From a virus: a DNA stretch of 20,757 nt. Positions 7,122-14,544 of the stretch are shown piece after piece. The stretch spans positions 1-20,757 of the IMG/VR virus record IMGVR_UViG_3300049846_001215, one strand, 5' to 3'. The notes beneath the pieces were generated by a model that was given only the letters and a program-made list of their open reading frames with translations, had not been told where the DNA came from and searched no databases. A program made the translations under genes and the position numbers. Position 1 is the first letter of the stretch. Each line of letters opens with the position of its first letter.

Positions 7122-7129
7122 TCAGAAAT

Positions 7130-7570
7130 ATGAACTCATTTATTAAAAACGGATTTATCGCACTCGCTTCTGCACTCATGGTGCTTGCGGGGGTTATCGT
7201 ACTTGGTATCTACCAGCCACAAACGTCTTTGGCTGGAAATCCACTTCAGGCTCCAATCTCGTACACCGCAACAGGAACGCGCCAGTATGCTGTTAACGCT
7301 GCTGGATGGGCTGAACAAATACTTGCTACGACCACATCAGCTAACCCGAGACTGTATGTTGCGATCTGCAACCGAAGTACTAACATTGTTTATTTAGCTT
7401 TTGAAGCAGACATGTTTACCAACTCGTCTTCCTCAATAGGAATTGGTCAAGGAACCGCAGGTATAGACTCATGCTATGAGATTACTGACAGAAACATGTA
7501 TTGGGGTTCTGTCCGAGCCTCATCAACTAATGCAGCCACAGCCGTTACTGTTATAGAATTCGCACAGTAG
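7130..7570 (+). CDS. N-terminally membrane-anchored beta-rich protein (146 aa)
   Basis: I place the start at ATG 7130 rather than the in-frame 7073, because 7064-7121 is filled by the conserved hairpin element. The resulting 146-residue protein begins with a transmembrane or uncleaved signal segment (GFIALASALMVLAGVIVLGIY, about residues 8-28). It continues with a compact beta domain containing PRLYVAICNRSTNIVYLAF and ending CYEITDRNMYWGSVRAS and VIEFAQ. It shares the TM plus Ser/Thr beta-domain layout with the gene at 6530 but not obvious sequence. Its position suggests a minor virion or cell-envelope protein. No function is assigned. Confidence 0.7.
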   Translation: MNSFIKNGFIALASALMVLAGVIVLGIYQPQTSLAGNPLQAPISYTATGTRQYAVNAAGWAEQILATTTSANPRLYVAICNRSTNIVYLAFEADMFTNSSSSIGIGQGTAGIDSCYEITDRNMYWGSVRASSTNAATAVTVIEFAQ

Positions 7571-7571
7571 T

Positions 7572-7874
7572 ATGGAACTGGTCACGATGCTTGTTGAACT
7601 CGGCTTCACACCGCTCAACATCTTACTCGTCGTGATGCTATACCTTGTGTTAGCGAAGCAGGGAGTAGTCCCGCAGTTATGGAAAGGAGGTACAGAGGAT
7701 ATTCCGGACTGGGCGCAAGAATTAAAGCAATATTTCAACCATGACACTACAGCAGCGCACGACCTCACACACGCAAAGTTGGATAGAATAGAAACAAAGG
7801 TAGACGAGCATAATAGGGTAGAATTAAGTAATTCGGGCAAGTTGGATGAAATCATACGTGCAGTAAACAGATAA
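7572..7874 (+). CDS. Small membrane protein with coiled-coil tail
   Basis: This 100-residue protein has one N-terminal transmembrane helix (TPLNILLVVMLYLVLAKQG, about residues 13-31), then a soluble, charged region with a probable coiled coil at the C terminus (HAKLDRIETKVDEHNRVELS and GKLDEIIRAV). The single TM plus coiled coil recalls phage accessory lysis proteins and membrane-attached adaptors (XhlA-type proteins have the reverse order), so a holin/spanin-like or inner-membrane anchoring role is possible but unproven. It starts one base after the previous stop, with no ribosome-binding site, so it is probably translated by coupling. Confidence 0.6.
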   Translation: MELVTMLVELGFTPLNILLVVMLYLVLAKQGVVPQLWKGGTEDIPDWAQELKQYFNHDTTAAHDLTHAKLDRIETKVDEHNRVELSNSGKLDEIIRAVNR

Positions 7875-7875
7875 C

Positions 7876-8622
7876 ATGCAATTCTCAGACCCCACAAACA
7901 AAAACGGTATCATCCAGACTATAGAGTTTTGGTGTGGTATGTCTGATGGTGAAATTTCCGGGGACGCCACCAAGTTAAGGATATTTACCTCACGTGTAAA
8001 CTCTGGTTTTGACAGCGTTTTACCCCTAGTCCTCCCACGTACTAACGGAATCAAGTGGGATGACCCAAACCACACCGATCTGCCCGTAGGGACTATAAAC
8101 CTAGTCTCAGGACAGGGGAATTACACGGTAGACGAAGACGACAACTCGCTAGATATTTTGAGAATAATAAAGGTGAAGATACTTACCTCACCAACGGCGA
8201 CACAATACTCAGACGTTGAACAAATAGACAGTTCAGACGTTGATGTGTTCAACGCGATGAGCCCAAATTCTGCTGATACTGGTATCCCCACCAAGGTGCT
8301 GATTCGCGGGAACACGTTCCACTGTTTGCCGAAACCTAACTACAACGCCACAGCGGGCGCGAAACTTTTCTTTGAACGCGAACAGTCATACTTTGCATCA
8401 TCCGATACCACCAAAGAGCCTGGTATTCCTAAGCCATTCCACGAACTCCTAGCACTCTACCCAGCACTTGATTGGCTACTTATCTACAAGCCTGACAACA
8501 CATCATTGATTAGTCGTGTAGAGGCACGGATAACCCATCGAGAGAAGGAACTGAGCGATATGAACGACAGACGCTACAGGACAAAGAACACAATGACACC
8601 TAACGTAGAGGACAATAGATAA
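7876..8622 (+). CDS. Head-to-tail connector/adaptor-like virion protein
   Basis: This 248-residue protein lacks a signal peptide, unlike its neighbours. It carries the layout of a widespread phage structural family I recognise by pattern: an N-terminal helix region (GIIQTIEFWCGM, then SGDATKLRIFTSRVN), a KWDDPNHTDLPVGTINLVSG turn, a beta core with YTVDEDDNSLDILRIIKVKI and the IDSSDVD segment, a GNTFHCLPKPNY strand, then FASSDTTKEPGIPKPFHELL and a C-terminal helical pair (SRVEARITHREKELSDMNDR). Proteins of this kind occur downstream of the coat gene and are regarded as head-tail adaptors. The assignment is by recall of the family pattern and context. Confidence 0.65.
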   Translation: MQFSDPTNKNGIIQTIEFWCGMSDGEISGDATKLRIFTSRVNSGFDSVLPLVLPRTNGIKWDDPNHTDLPVGTINLVSGQGNYTVDEDDNSLDILRIIKVKILTSPTATQYSDVEQIDSSDVDVFNAMSPNSADTGIPTKVLIRGNTFHCLPKPNYNATAGAKLFFEREQSYFASSDTTKEPGIPKPFHELLALYPALDWLLIYKPDNTSLISRVEARITHREKELSDMNDRRYRTKNTMTPNVEDNR

Positions 8623-8623
8623 C

Positions 8624-8788
8624 ATGGCAACACTTACAAACGAATCCAAAACAACAGCGTCTCTTACAAATGAGAATTATCCTACCGCCGGCAGAACGTG
8701 GAACAGCACCACGACCACATGGGATGACACAGGAGGCACATGGGACAGAGATTTTACCTCTAACGTATCAAACGAAGCGAAAGCATGA
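8624..8788 (+). CDS. Small TW-repeat phage protein (54 aa)
   Basis: This 54-residue frame is linked to the next gene by an ATGA overlap. It has the pattern LTNESKTTASLTNE followed by TWNSTTTTWDDTGGTWD, i.e. two LTNE repeats and a triple W motif (TWN..., TWDD..., TWD). I recall similar LTNE/TWDD microproteins beside connector genes in several uncultivated phages; their role is unknown. It follows the connector-like gene by one base. A short, Trp/Asp-rich peptide like this could be a minor tail or connector component. Confidence 0.6.
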   Translation: MATLTNESKTTASLTNENYPTAGRTWNSTTTTWDDTGGTWDRDFTSNVSNEAKA

Positions 8789-9654
8789 AACACTTGTTCA
8801 CGCTCTGTTATGCCATTCTCGCACCAGTCATTGTGACGCTGGTTATTTGGAATTATGTACCTGCTAACTGGCTTGACATTACCGCACAGAACCTTGGCTC
8901 GACCATAACGACGATTCAAGGGAGCGACACCATCTCTGCGTCGAGATCAGTTATAAACACCAACTTTGCGAACCTTAATACAGACAAGCTAGAGAGTGGG
9001 AGCACAGCGTCTGCCCTTACCATCGGCACACTAACCCTAACCAATGACCTTACAGTTGCAAATGGCGGTACAGGAGTCTCTACATTTGGTGGGACTAATC
9101 GTATCTTATACACGAGCGCGGCAGACACACTTGCATCAGAGGCAGCGTTTCTATACGACCAGTCACTCAATAAATTGACGGTGGACTATGCCTCAACTAC
9201 ACAGGCTTCATTTTCTAGTCGCCTGTTCATACCATTAAACGTGGTGATAGGAACTGATGGTGAGATTACAGCAGACGACACGTCTGGGCAATTCCGCTTT
9301 GACTCAGGCAGTGCAGAGCGTGTGATCCCGTCCCTCTACACCATAGGCTTTAGTTTTGCTTCCACTACACTCAATACATCCACCACAACCATTTACCTTG
9401 CACCTGCTCGCGGCCAGCTCACCTTTGTAGACGCATTGTGTGACTTCAATAAGCACATGGGTATTTCTCTCTACGATGGAACGAACCGCGCAAACTTCAT
9501 TATCGCGTCATCAAGCATTGGTACGACGACGTTCTCTACAAACAATACCTTCAACATGGGTGAGTCTATCCGCGTCGATGTGGGTACTACCACAAGCGCA
9601 AACATAAACGTGTCTGGTGGGTGTAGGTTCTCATATCGTTATGCGGCTGATTAA
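8785..9654 (+). CDS. Signal/TM-anchored fibre-like protein with GGTG module
   Basis: This 289-residue protein opens with a hydrophobic N-terminal segment (FTLCYAILAPVIVTLVIWNYV, about residues 5-25). Then comes a fibre-like region with ISASRSVINTNFANLNTDKL, the module GGTGVSTFGGTN and ILYTSAADTLASEAAFLYD (within about residues 93-139, bases 9061-9201), and a C-terminal beta domain with CDFNKHMGISLYDGTNR and the final CRFSYRYAAD. The GGTG module matches one in the giant fibre-like gene at 17337-20757 (36 of 47 residues by eye). Such modules belong to phage tail fibres and to Ser/Thr-rich CPR surface proteins. The role is probably receptor contact or surface display. The stop overlaps the next start by 14 bases. 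Confidence 0.7.
   Translation: MKHLFTLCYAILAPVIVTLVIWNYVPANWLDITAQNLGSTITTIQGSDTISASRSVINTNFANLNTDKLESGSTASALTIGTLTLTNDLTVANGGTGVSTFGGTNRILYTSAADTLASEAAFLYDQSLNKLTVDYASTTQASFSSRLFIPLNVVIGTDGEITADDTSGQFRFDSGSAERVIPSLYTIGFSFASTTLNTSTTTIYLAPARGQLTFVDALCDFNKHMGISLYDGTNRANFIIASSSIGTTTFSTNNTFNMGESIRVDVGTTTSANINVSGGCRFSYRYAAD
9061..9201 (+). repeat. GGTG/TFGGTN module, copy in the 289-aa protein
   Basis: This 47-codon block encodes GGTGVSTFGGTNRILYT followed by AADTLASEAAFLYD and TVDYAS. It matches 36 of 47 residues of the block at 19749-19889, but many matching codons differ at the third base. Confidence 0.7.
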
Positions 9655-9985
9655 ATACTCAATACCATCTCTTATAGCGGCACTTATTGCAATTACTGCA
9701 ACAAGTGTATTTGGCGCAAAGGTAGATACCAGACCATTTGAACTAAAGACAGAAGTCGTCCCCCTAAAGGCAGACGGTTCATACACACAATACGCAAAAG
9801 ATGAGTGGAAGCCTGACACTCGTGTTATAGAATACAAGACCGATAAGGAAGCAGGATATCAGGTATTAGAGTATGACCTGCGTGTAGACGGAACGTATAT
9901 GCGCTCCTATGGTGAGGGGCCAGAAGCAGTGGATCGCTCATTTGACTGGATAAAGATTAGTGACTTTGCAACATCGACACCATGA
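9641..9985 (+). CDS. Secreted hypothetical protein (114 aa)
   Basis: I use ATG 9641. An in-frame GTG at 9617 would place eight extra residues before a clean signal peptide, and ATG 9641 still overlaps the upstream gene's stop, as is common here. The N terminus (MRLIKYSIPSLIAALIAITA, continuing TSVFGA) is a typical Sec signal peptide with a likely cleavage after Ala26. The mature part is acidic and beta-rich, with Tyr-containing strands (TRVIEYKTDKEAGYQVLEYD, then YMRSYGEGPE) and the ending DWIKISDFATSTP. No family is recognised. Its placement among anchored proteins suggests part of the same surface or virion assembly. Confidence 0.6.
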   Translation: MRLIKYSIPSLIAALIAITATSVFGAKVDTRPFELKTEVVPLKADGSYTQYAKDEWKPDTRVIEYKTDKEAGYQVLEYDLRVDGTYMRSYGEGPEAVDRSFDWIKISDFATSTP

Positions 9986-10797
9986 AAAAAATAGTTCATA
10001 AAATCATTGCTATAGTCGGGCTTGTTGCTGTGCTTTCTCCGTATGTTGCATTCGCTTTCCCTACAACACAATCAGCGCAACTGGTGCGTGCTTCAAGTCA
10101 GTATTTTTCAAAATCTGACAATGCTCTCTTGGAACCGGGGGCAGCGTTTACTACTGAGTGTTGGATAAAAATGACCAGCATTGTTGGCGGCGGTGCTAAC
10201 GCATACGTGATTGCTTCAAAAGGAACATCAACTGGCTCACAGCGTTCTTTTGTGTTTAAGGTTGTTGATAATGGTTCAAGTGTGATTACGTTGTCAACAC
10301 AAACATCTTCTGCGGGTACATCATACGACGGTGGAACTTCAGTAACATGGTCTGCCACACCATCTAACGATACGTGGTACCACGTAGCATGGGTATTGAG
10401 TGGCTCTACCGAAAGGTACTATGTTGATGGAACACAGATGGGAGCAGACCAAACATCTGCGATCTCTTCTCTTTTTGATTCGACTGGCTCAATAGGATTT
10501 GGGGCAGAAAACATATCTGGTACCCCTAACGACTTTTTCAACGGTAGAGTTGCGCTTTGCCGCGTATGGCAGGTGGCACGCACACAATCCGAGATTGCTA
10601 ACAACCGTTACTGCGTCCTGAATGCAACTTCAAATCTAAGAGGACAATGGACACTCGACAACGAACTAACAGACAGCTCTGGAAACGGCTTTACTCTCAC
10701 CAATAATGGGTCGGCGACATTCGGAGCAGATGTGCCTAGTGGAAACTGTACTGCTTCAGCCCCAACAGAAACATTTTATATGATGCTTGAAAGCTAA
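9982..10797 (+). CDS. Secreted LamG/concanavalin-A-like domain protein
   Basis: This 271-residue protein begins with a textbook signal peptide (residues 1-25, ending AFA before Phe-Pro). The mature protein looks like a LamG-type jelly roll: ASSQYFSKSDNALLEPGAAF, the strand FTTECWIKM, then NDTWYHVAWVLSG at residues 129-141 and YYVDGTQMG, which match the usual 'WHHVA...YVDG' core. Later come FNGRVALCRVWQVARTQSEI and GQWTLDNELTDSSGNG. This family binds glycans or laminin-like ligands. In phages it occurs on tail fibres and baseplates, in bacteria on adhesins. It is likely a carbohydrate-binding surface or virion protein. It overlaps the previous gene by four bases. Confidence 0.75.
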   Translation: MKKIVHKIIAIVGLVAVLSPYVAFAFPTTQSAQLVRASSQYFSKSDNALLEPGAAFTTECWIKMTSIVGGGANAYVIASKGTSTGSQRSFVFKVVDNGSSVITLSTQTSSAGTSYDGGTSVTWSATPSNDTWYHVAWVLSGSTERYYVDGTQMGADQTSAISSLFDSTGSIGFGAENISGTPNDFFNGRVALCRVWQVARTQSEIANNRYCVLNATSNLRGQWTLDNELTDSSGNGFTLTNNGSATFGADVPSGNCTASAPTETFYMMLES

Positions 10798-10798
10798 T

Positions 10799-12271
10799 AT
10801 GCAAAAACTCTTTGAACTCACCTCGCAGGACTGGATGAAGGGGCTTGCTATATCGGGCCACTACCCCTCAACTGGTATTTTTACTGAAGCGAAGGGTATA
10901 AACCCCTTCCTCTCTCCATTCTATGGGCAGTCAGATATGGGTCTTTTACAGACATCAGCGGCAGCACAACAGGTCGGGGTGGTTGTAGATACGGTGCTTG
11001 GGGGGTGGTTTGATGGTGCGGCGTTCAAAGCCTACTTCATAGGTGACGATGGCCACTTCTACGACCAAAATACATCTTCGGACAATGCCCCAACAGACTT
11101 GCGCTCTGGCACACCTATTGCAACAGCGGGTGAGGGCGTTTGCATCTATCAAATAAATGGTGGAACTCGGTACCTCTACTATGCTCGTGAGTCTTTCATA
11201 GGGCGTTGGGATTTGTCAGGCTCATATCCTACAGGATGGGACGATACATACATCGGGACTGCTGGAACAATAAGTACATCAGAAATGCGTGCCACAAAGA
11301 TACGCAACTTTCACCCATTTGTGGGGAATATGTACTGGACTAACAAGGACAGAATTGGTGCGCTGGTGGACCTCGGCACAGGTTCTTTTGGCGCGTCTAA
11401 CGTCATCCCATCAGCACTAGACCTCCCTTCTAACATGACAGCGGTGGACATAGACGATGATGGATACTACCTCGTCGTGGCTGCGACAGAGAATGTTACC
11501 TCTGGGAATACGTCAATTAACACAATCAATAAAATATACTTCTGGGACACTAACTCTAACTCGTGGCAGAGAGAGTGGACTATTCATACCCCATTCATTG
11601 CGGCCATTACGTCTATGGGTGGGCTTATGTACGCCCTATGTGCTGATGGGTTGTATGCCTTTTCATTCAACACCCCACCACAGCTCGTCATCCCGTTTTC
11701 CACAGCAGACTCTCCATCGGCCACCGGTGGTGAAGTACCAACCTCTCACCTACTTGATGAAAAAAACGGCACCCTCTATTGGGCTTCAGCAGACGGGTGT
11801 GTCTCAGCATACGGTTCTCCTATTCCTGGGATGTCTCCAAGGTTCTTCAAGCCATTTAACTCAATAGACGCACTCACAAGACTAGTTTTATGGAGTGGCA
11901 AGCTCAAAGCATACATCTCAACAGCTAATGATAAATACGGGTTTGTACTAAACAGCTCTGGTGGTGCCACCAGCCTTGCGGCAAAGACACTCTACGTCCC
12001 ATTGGGGAGGAAGTTTGATATAAAGCGCATTGAGGTAATGCTCGGAGAGCCATTAGTGTCTGGCGACTCGCTAGACATAGACGTACAAAGTGACGAGGAC
12101 ACGTCGGCAACAGATTGGGGTGCTATGTCCTTTGCATTACATGGCGCAGTACGCTCTAAAATGCTTCCGGGCGCATTTAAAGCAGAAAATCTTAGACTTA
12201 TACTTAACTTTAATGGGGGCAATGTCAAGATAAAGAAAATCGCTGTGTACGGGGAACCAGTAACTATATGA
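10799..12271 (+). CDS. Probable beta-propeller virion/tail protein
   Basis: This 490-residue protein starts at ATG 10799, one base after the LamG-protein stop. A TTG at 10787 in the same frame is an unlikely start. There is no signal peptide. The sequence is a long series of beta strands with Trp/Tyr and Gly turns: RYLYYARESFIGRWDLSG, NMYWTNKDRIGALVDLGTG, KIYFWDTNSNSWQREWTI, GLYAFSF, GTLYWASADGCVSAYG. This spacing of W-D/Y-W blades suggests a propeller-like domain. The last 110 residues (from AKTLYVPLGRKFDIKRIEVM) look like a separate C-terminal beta sandwich. Such proteins often follow connector genes in uncultivated phages. A tail-associated or receptor-binding role is plausible but unproven. 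Confidence 0.65.
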   Translation: MQKLFELTSQDWMKGLAISGHYPSTGIFTEAKGINPFLSPFYGQSDMGLLQTSAAAQQVGVVVDTVLGGWFDGAAFKAYFIGDDGHFYDQNTSSDNAPTDLRSGTPIATAGEGVCIYQINGGTRYLYYARESFIGRWDLSGSYPTGWDDTYIGTAGTISTSEMRATKIRNFHPFVGNMYWTNKDRIGALVDLGTGSFGASNVIPSALDLPSNMTAVDIDDDGYYLVVAATENVTSGNTSINTINKIYFWDTNSNSWQREWTIHTPFIAAITSMGGLMYALCADGLYAFSFNTPPQLVIPFSTADSPSATGGEVPTSHLLDEKNGTLYWASADGCVSAYGSPIPGMSPRFFKPFNSIDALTRLVLWSGKLKAYISTANDKYGFVLNSSGGATSLAAKTLYVPLGRKFDIKRIEVMLGEPLVSGDSLDIDVQSDEDTSATDWGAMSFALHGAVRSKMLPGAFKAENLRLILNFNGGNVKIKKIAVYGEPVTI

Positions 12272-12780
12272 GCGACGAAATAAAAGTCCCTTCAGAAGAT
12301 AAGCCAATAGTGAAACCTGAATATACTGAGGTTATTATCCCACCAGTAGAAGGGACGCACCTCGTAGAGCTTGATGGATTGTTTGAGACCGTTCCCACAA
12401 CACCAAGTGGGAAAGCACGGCGTGTCTTTGAACAAATTCGACTGAATGAAGCAGACGGGTCTGTCTGTTTCTACGACGCAAAAAATAATTCGTGGGTCTG
12501 TGTTGGCGCAAACTCTGTATATGCAGGGTATGTGGTCAGTAACGCCGCGGGGACACCGTTCCCTGCTGGTTGGAGTGTCACAAATCCATCCACTGGTAAC
12601 TACACCGTCACGCACAACCTTGGACACACTGACTATGTAGTTACGGCCACATTCAGAGCGGTGACTGGGTTTATCCAAATTACTAGCCGCGGCACCGCTA
12701 ACTTTGTCGTGAATTGCAAAAACGCTAGTTCAGTAGATGCCAATTCGGACTTTTTCTTCACATTAGTAGTCCAGCAATAG
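12268..12780 (+). CDS. Fibre-tip-like protein (170 aa)
   Basis: This 170-residue protein is linked to the preceding gene by an ATGA overlap. The N-terminal 55 residues are a charged linker (DEIKVPSEDKPIVKPEYTEV). The middle, with SVCFYDAKNNSWVCVGANSV, and the C-terminal domain GNYTVTHNLGHTDYVVTATF plus a last FFFTLVVQQ strand look like the Gly/Thr-rich beta end domain of phage tail fibres and baseplate tips. The likely role is trimeric fibre tip or attachment accessory to the propeller protein. The stop is followed directly by an extended -10 promoter. Confidence 0.6.
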   Translation: MSDEIKVPSEDKPIVKPEYTEVIIPPVEGTHLVELDGLFETVPTTPSGKARRVFEQIRLNEADGSVCFYDAKNNSWVCVGANSVYAGYVVSNAAGTPFPAGWSVTNPSTGNYTVTHNLGHTDYVVTATFRAVTGFIQITSRGTANFVVNCKNASSVDANSDFFFTLVVQQ

Positions 12781-12789
12781 TGGTATAAT
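12781..12789 (+). promoter_or_regulatory. Extended -10 promoter for the ejection-protein genes
   Basis: TGGTATAAT begins at the base after the preceding stop. With initiation expected about seven bases past the box (near 12796), the mRNA would start only three to four bases before the ATG at 12800, so the transcript would be almost leaderless. No -35 hexamer is evident. Confidence 0.6.
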
Positions 12790-12799
12790 AGGTAATAAA

Positions 12800-14542
12800 A
12801 TGGCTCTCCCCACAGCGGATATTTCAGGGTTTACAGACGAGCAAAAGCGTCTCTTTTCACAGGCAGCTTCACTTGGTAGTGGTGTACAGGTAACAAACAA
12901 CGGTCAGACGCAGACTATTGCAGCACCTACAGCCATCACTCCATCCTCTCTCACAGGCACACAGAGCCCATACCAAGTTTCTACCTATACTCCACCCGCA
13001 ACACCTGACACTACAGGATACGATAAGCTGATTTCTGACTTCATGGCGGGTAAAACCGCAGAGCAGACACAGGCACAGGAAGCTCAGAAGTCTACGTTGC
13101 AGACTATTCAGGACACGATGGCAAAGCTCTTAGGTGAGGGAGCTAAAAAGGCAGAACTTGAAACTCAGGCCGGACTCCCAGACATACAGAAGCAACTTAA
13201 TGAGACACTTGGACAGATTCGCCAGAACAACGCTGGTGCTTTTGGTGCGTCACAGGCACAGGAGGATAGACTTGCTCCAACTTTTGCTATTCAGGGCACA
13301 CAGGCGCAGATTGAACGTCAGAGAGCAGTAAAGAACTACGGACTTGCGGCAGTAGCAGAAACACTACAGGGTAATATTGCACTTGCACAGGACAACATAC
13401 AACGCGCTCTTGACGCAGAGTTTAAACCTTTAGAGAAAGTACTTGAGTTCCAGAAACTCTTTTTAGAGCAGAATAGAACAGACCTTGAACGTGCGGATAA
13501 AGACGCGAACAACAAGGCTAATCTTTTAATTGCAGAGCGTGAAAGGATTTTGACTGAAAAACGCGAAGATAAACAAGCAATCTACGCACTTGTAGGCGCG
13601 GCTGCACAAAACTCAGCAAATCCTCCTCCTCAGTCAGTCATAAACTCAGCACTTGCTTCTGGTGACATAAACCAAGCATATTCTATGCTATCTAAATATT
13701 TGTCAGACCCTAATGCAGCACAAGCTGCGGTATACGAACTAGAAAATAAGCGTCTCGCTAACAAAAAATTACAGGCAGATATTGATAAAGTTGCATCTGA
13801 GACAGGTGCTACATCAGTAAATGTTGCGAACCTTACACCTCAAGGGCAGTCTATTATGCAGACTGTAAAAAATCTTCGTTTCAGCTCAAACGATGAGGCT
13901 AAAAGAATTATAAATAATGTTGCACAGCGAGTACAGGCTGGCGATATTCAGGGTGCTGAGGACACACTTAAGCAGTTTGGATATCAGAAGATGGGTGCTT
14001 CGCAACAGGCAGACTTTGACCTATATTCCTCAGCGCAGTCTGCATTAGAAAGTGCATCGAATCAGATTAAGGTACAAAATCTTACTACCGGACCATATAA
14101 GGCGTTACTTGAAAAGTCAAAGCCTTGGCTTGCTATTCAGAATGACAGAAACTTTATAGACCTCAAATCTACTGTAGAACTTGGACAAGCACAACTTAGA
14201 AAAGCATTTTATGGTACTGCGGTTACTGGAACAGAAGCAGGGAATGCACGAAACTTCCTCATTACCGATAGTGACCCAATTGATGTAATTGCATGGAAGA
14301 CAGAGAATGGTTCAAACTTCCTCAAGTTTGTAAATGATGCTAATGTCGCAAACACCGTTGGACTACCTAAGCCAAATATAGACGATTACTTGACATATAG
14401 GGTAAGACAAAAGTCTTCAGGACAAACCGGGACGATTCCACGATCAGAATATAACCCGAATGACTACGAGATCGTCTCATCGTCCCAAGCTCCAGCAAGT
14501 TCTACCGATTCGTACCTTAGAAGTATAGGTTTAATCCCATAG
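12800..14542 (+). CDS. Long helical protein, candidate internal virion/ejection protein
   Basis: This 580-residue protein has a disordered Thr/Gln/Pro-rich N terminus (about residues 1-75) and long alpha-helical or coiled-coil stretches with many Gln, Ala and Glu residues (about 80-290, e.g. QGNIALAQDNIQRALDAEF and DLERADKDANNKANLLIAER). A helical middle (KLQADIDKVASETG) leads into a folded C-terminal part (KSKPWLAIQNDRNFIDLKST onward). It has no signal peptide, no catalytic motif, and no tape-measure-like hydrophobic segments. Together with the next gene it resembles the large helical ejection/internal-core proteins of short-tailed phages, which are extruded into the host during infection. 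This is an inference from architecture and position. GC content is visibly lower than in the capsid region. Confidence 0.6.
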   Translation: MALPTADISGFTDEQKRLFSQAASLGSGVQVTNNGQTQTIAAPTAITPSSLTGTQSPYQVSTYTPPATPDTTGYDKLISDFMAGKTAEQTQAQEAQKSTLQTIQDTMAKLLGEGAKKAELETQAGLPDIQKQLNETLGQIRQNNAGAFGASQAQEDRLAPTFAIQGTQAQIERQRAVKNYGLAAVAETLQGNIALAQDNIQRALDAEFKPLEKVLEFQKLFLEQNRTDLERADKDANNKANLLIAERERILTEKREDKQAIYALVGAAAQNSANPPPQSVINSALASGDINQAYSMLSKYLSDPNAAQAAVYELENKRLANKKLQADIDKVASETGATSVNVANLTPQGQSIMQTVKNLRFSSNDEAKRIINNVAQRVQAGDIQGAEDTLKQFGYQKMGASQQADFDLYSSAQSALESASNQIKVQNLTTGPYKALLEKSKPWLAIQNDRNFIDLKSTVELGQAQLRKAFYGTAVTGTEAGNARNFLITDSDPIDVIAWKTENGSNFLKFVNDANVANTVGLPKPNIDDYLTYRVRQKSSGQTGTIPRSEYNPNDYEIVSSSQAPASSTDSYLRSIGLIP

Positions 14543-14544
14543 TT

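Noticed and set aside
7073-7129. Upstream in-frame start for the 146-aa protein
   Set aside because: This stretch is covered by the two-hairpin element, and the encoded extension would precede an already complete transmembrane start.
9617-9640. GTG start upstream of the 114-aa secreted protein
   Set aside because: It adds residues before a complete signal peptide; ATG 9641 gives a standard Sec signal.
10787-10798. TTG start upstream of the propeller-like gene
   Set aside because: It lies inside the previous gene's last codons. ATG 10799, directly after that stop, is a better start.
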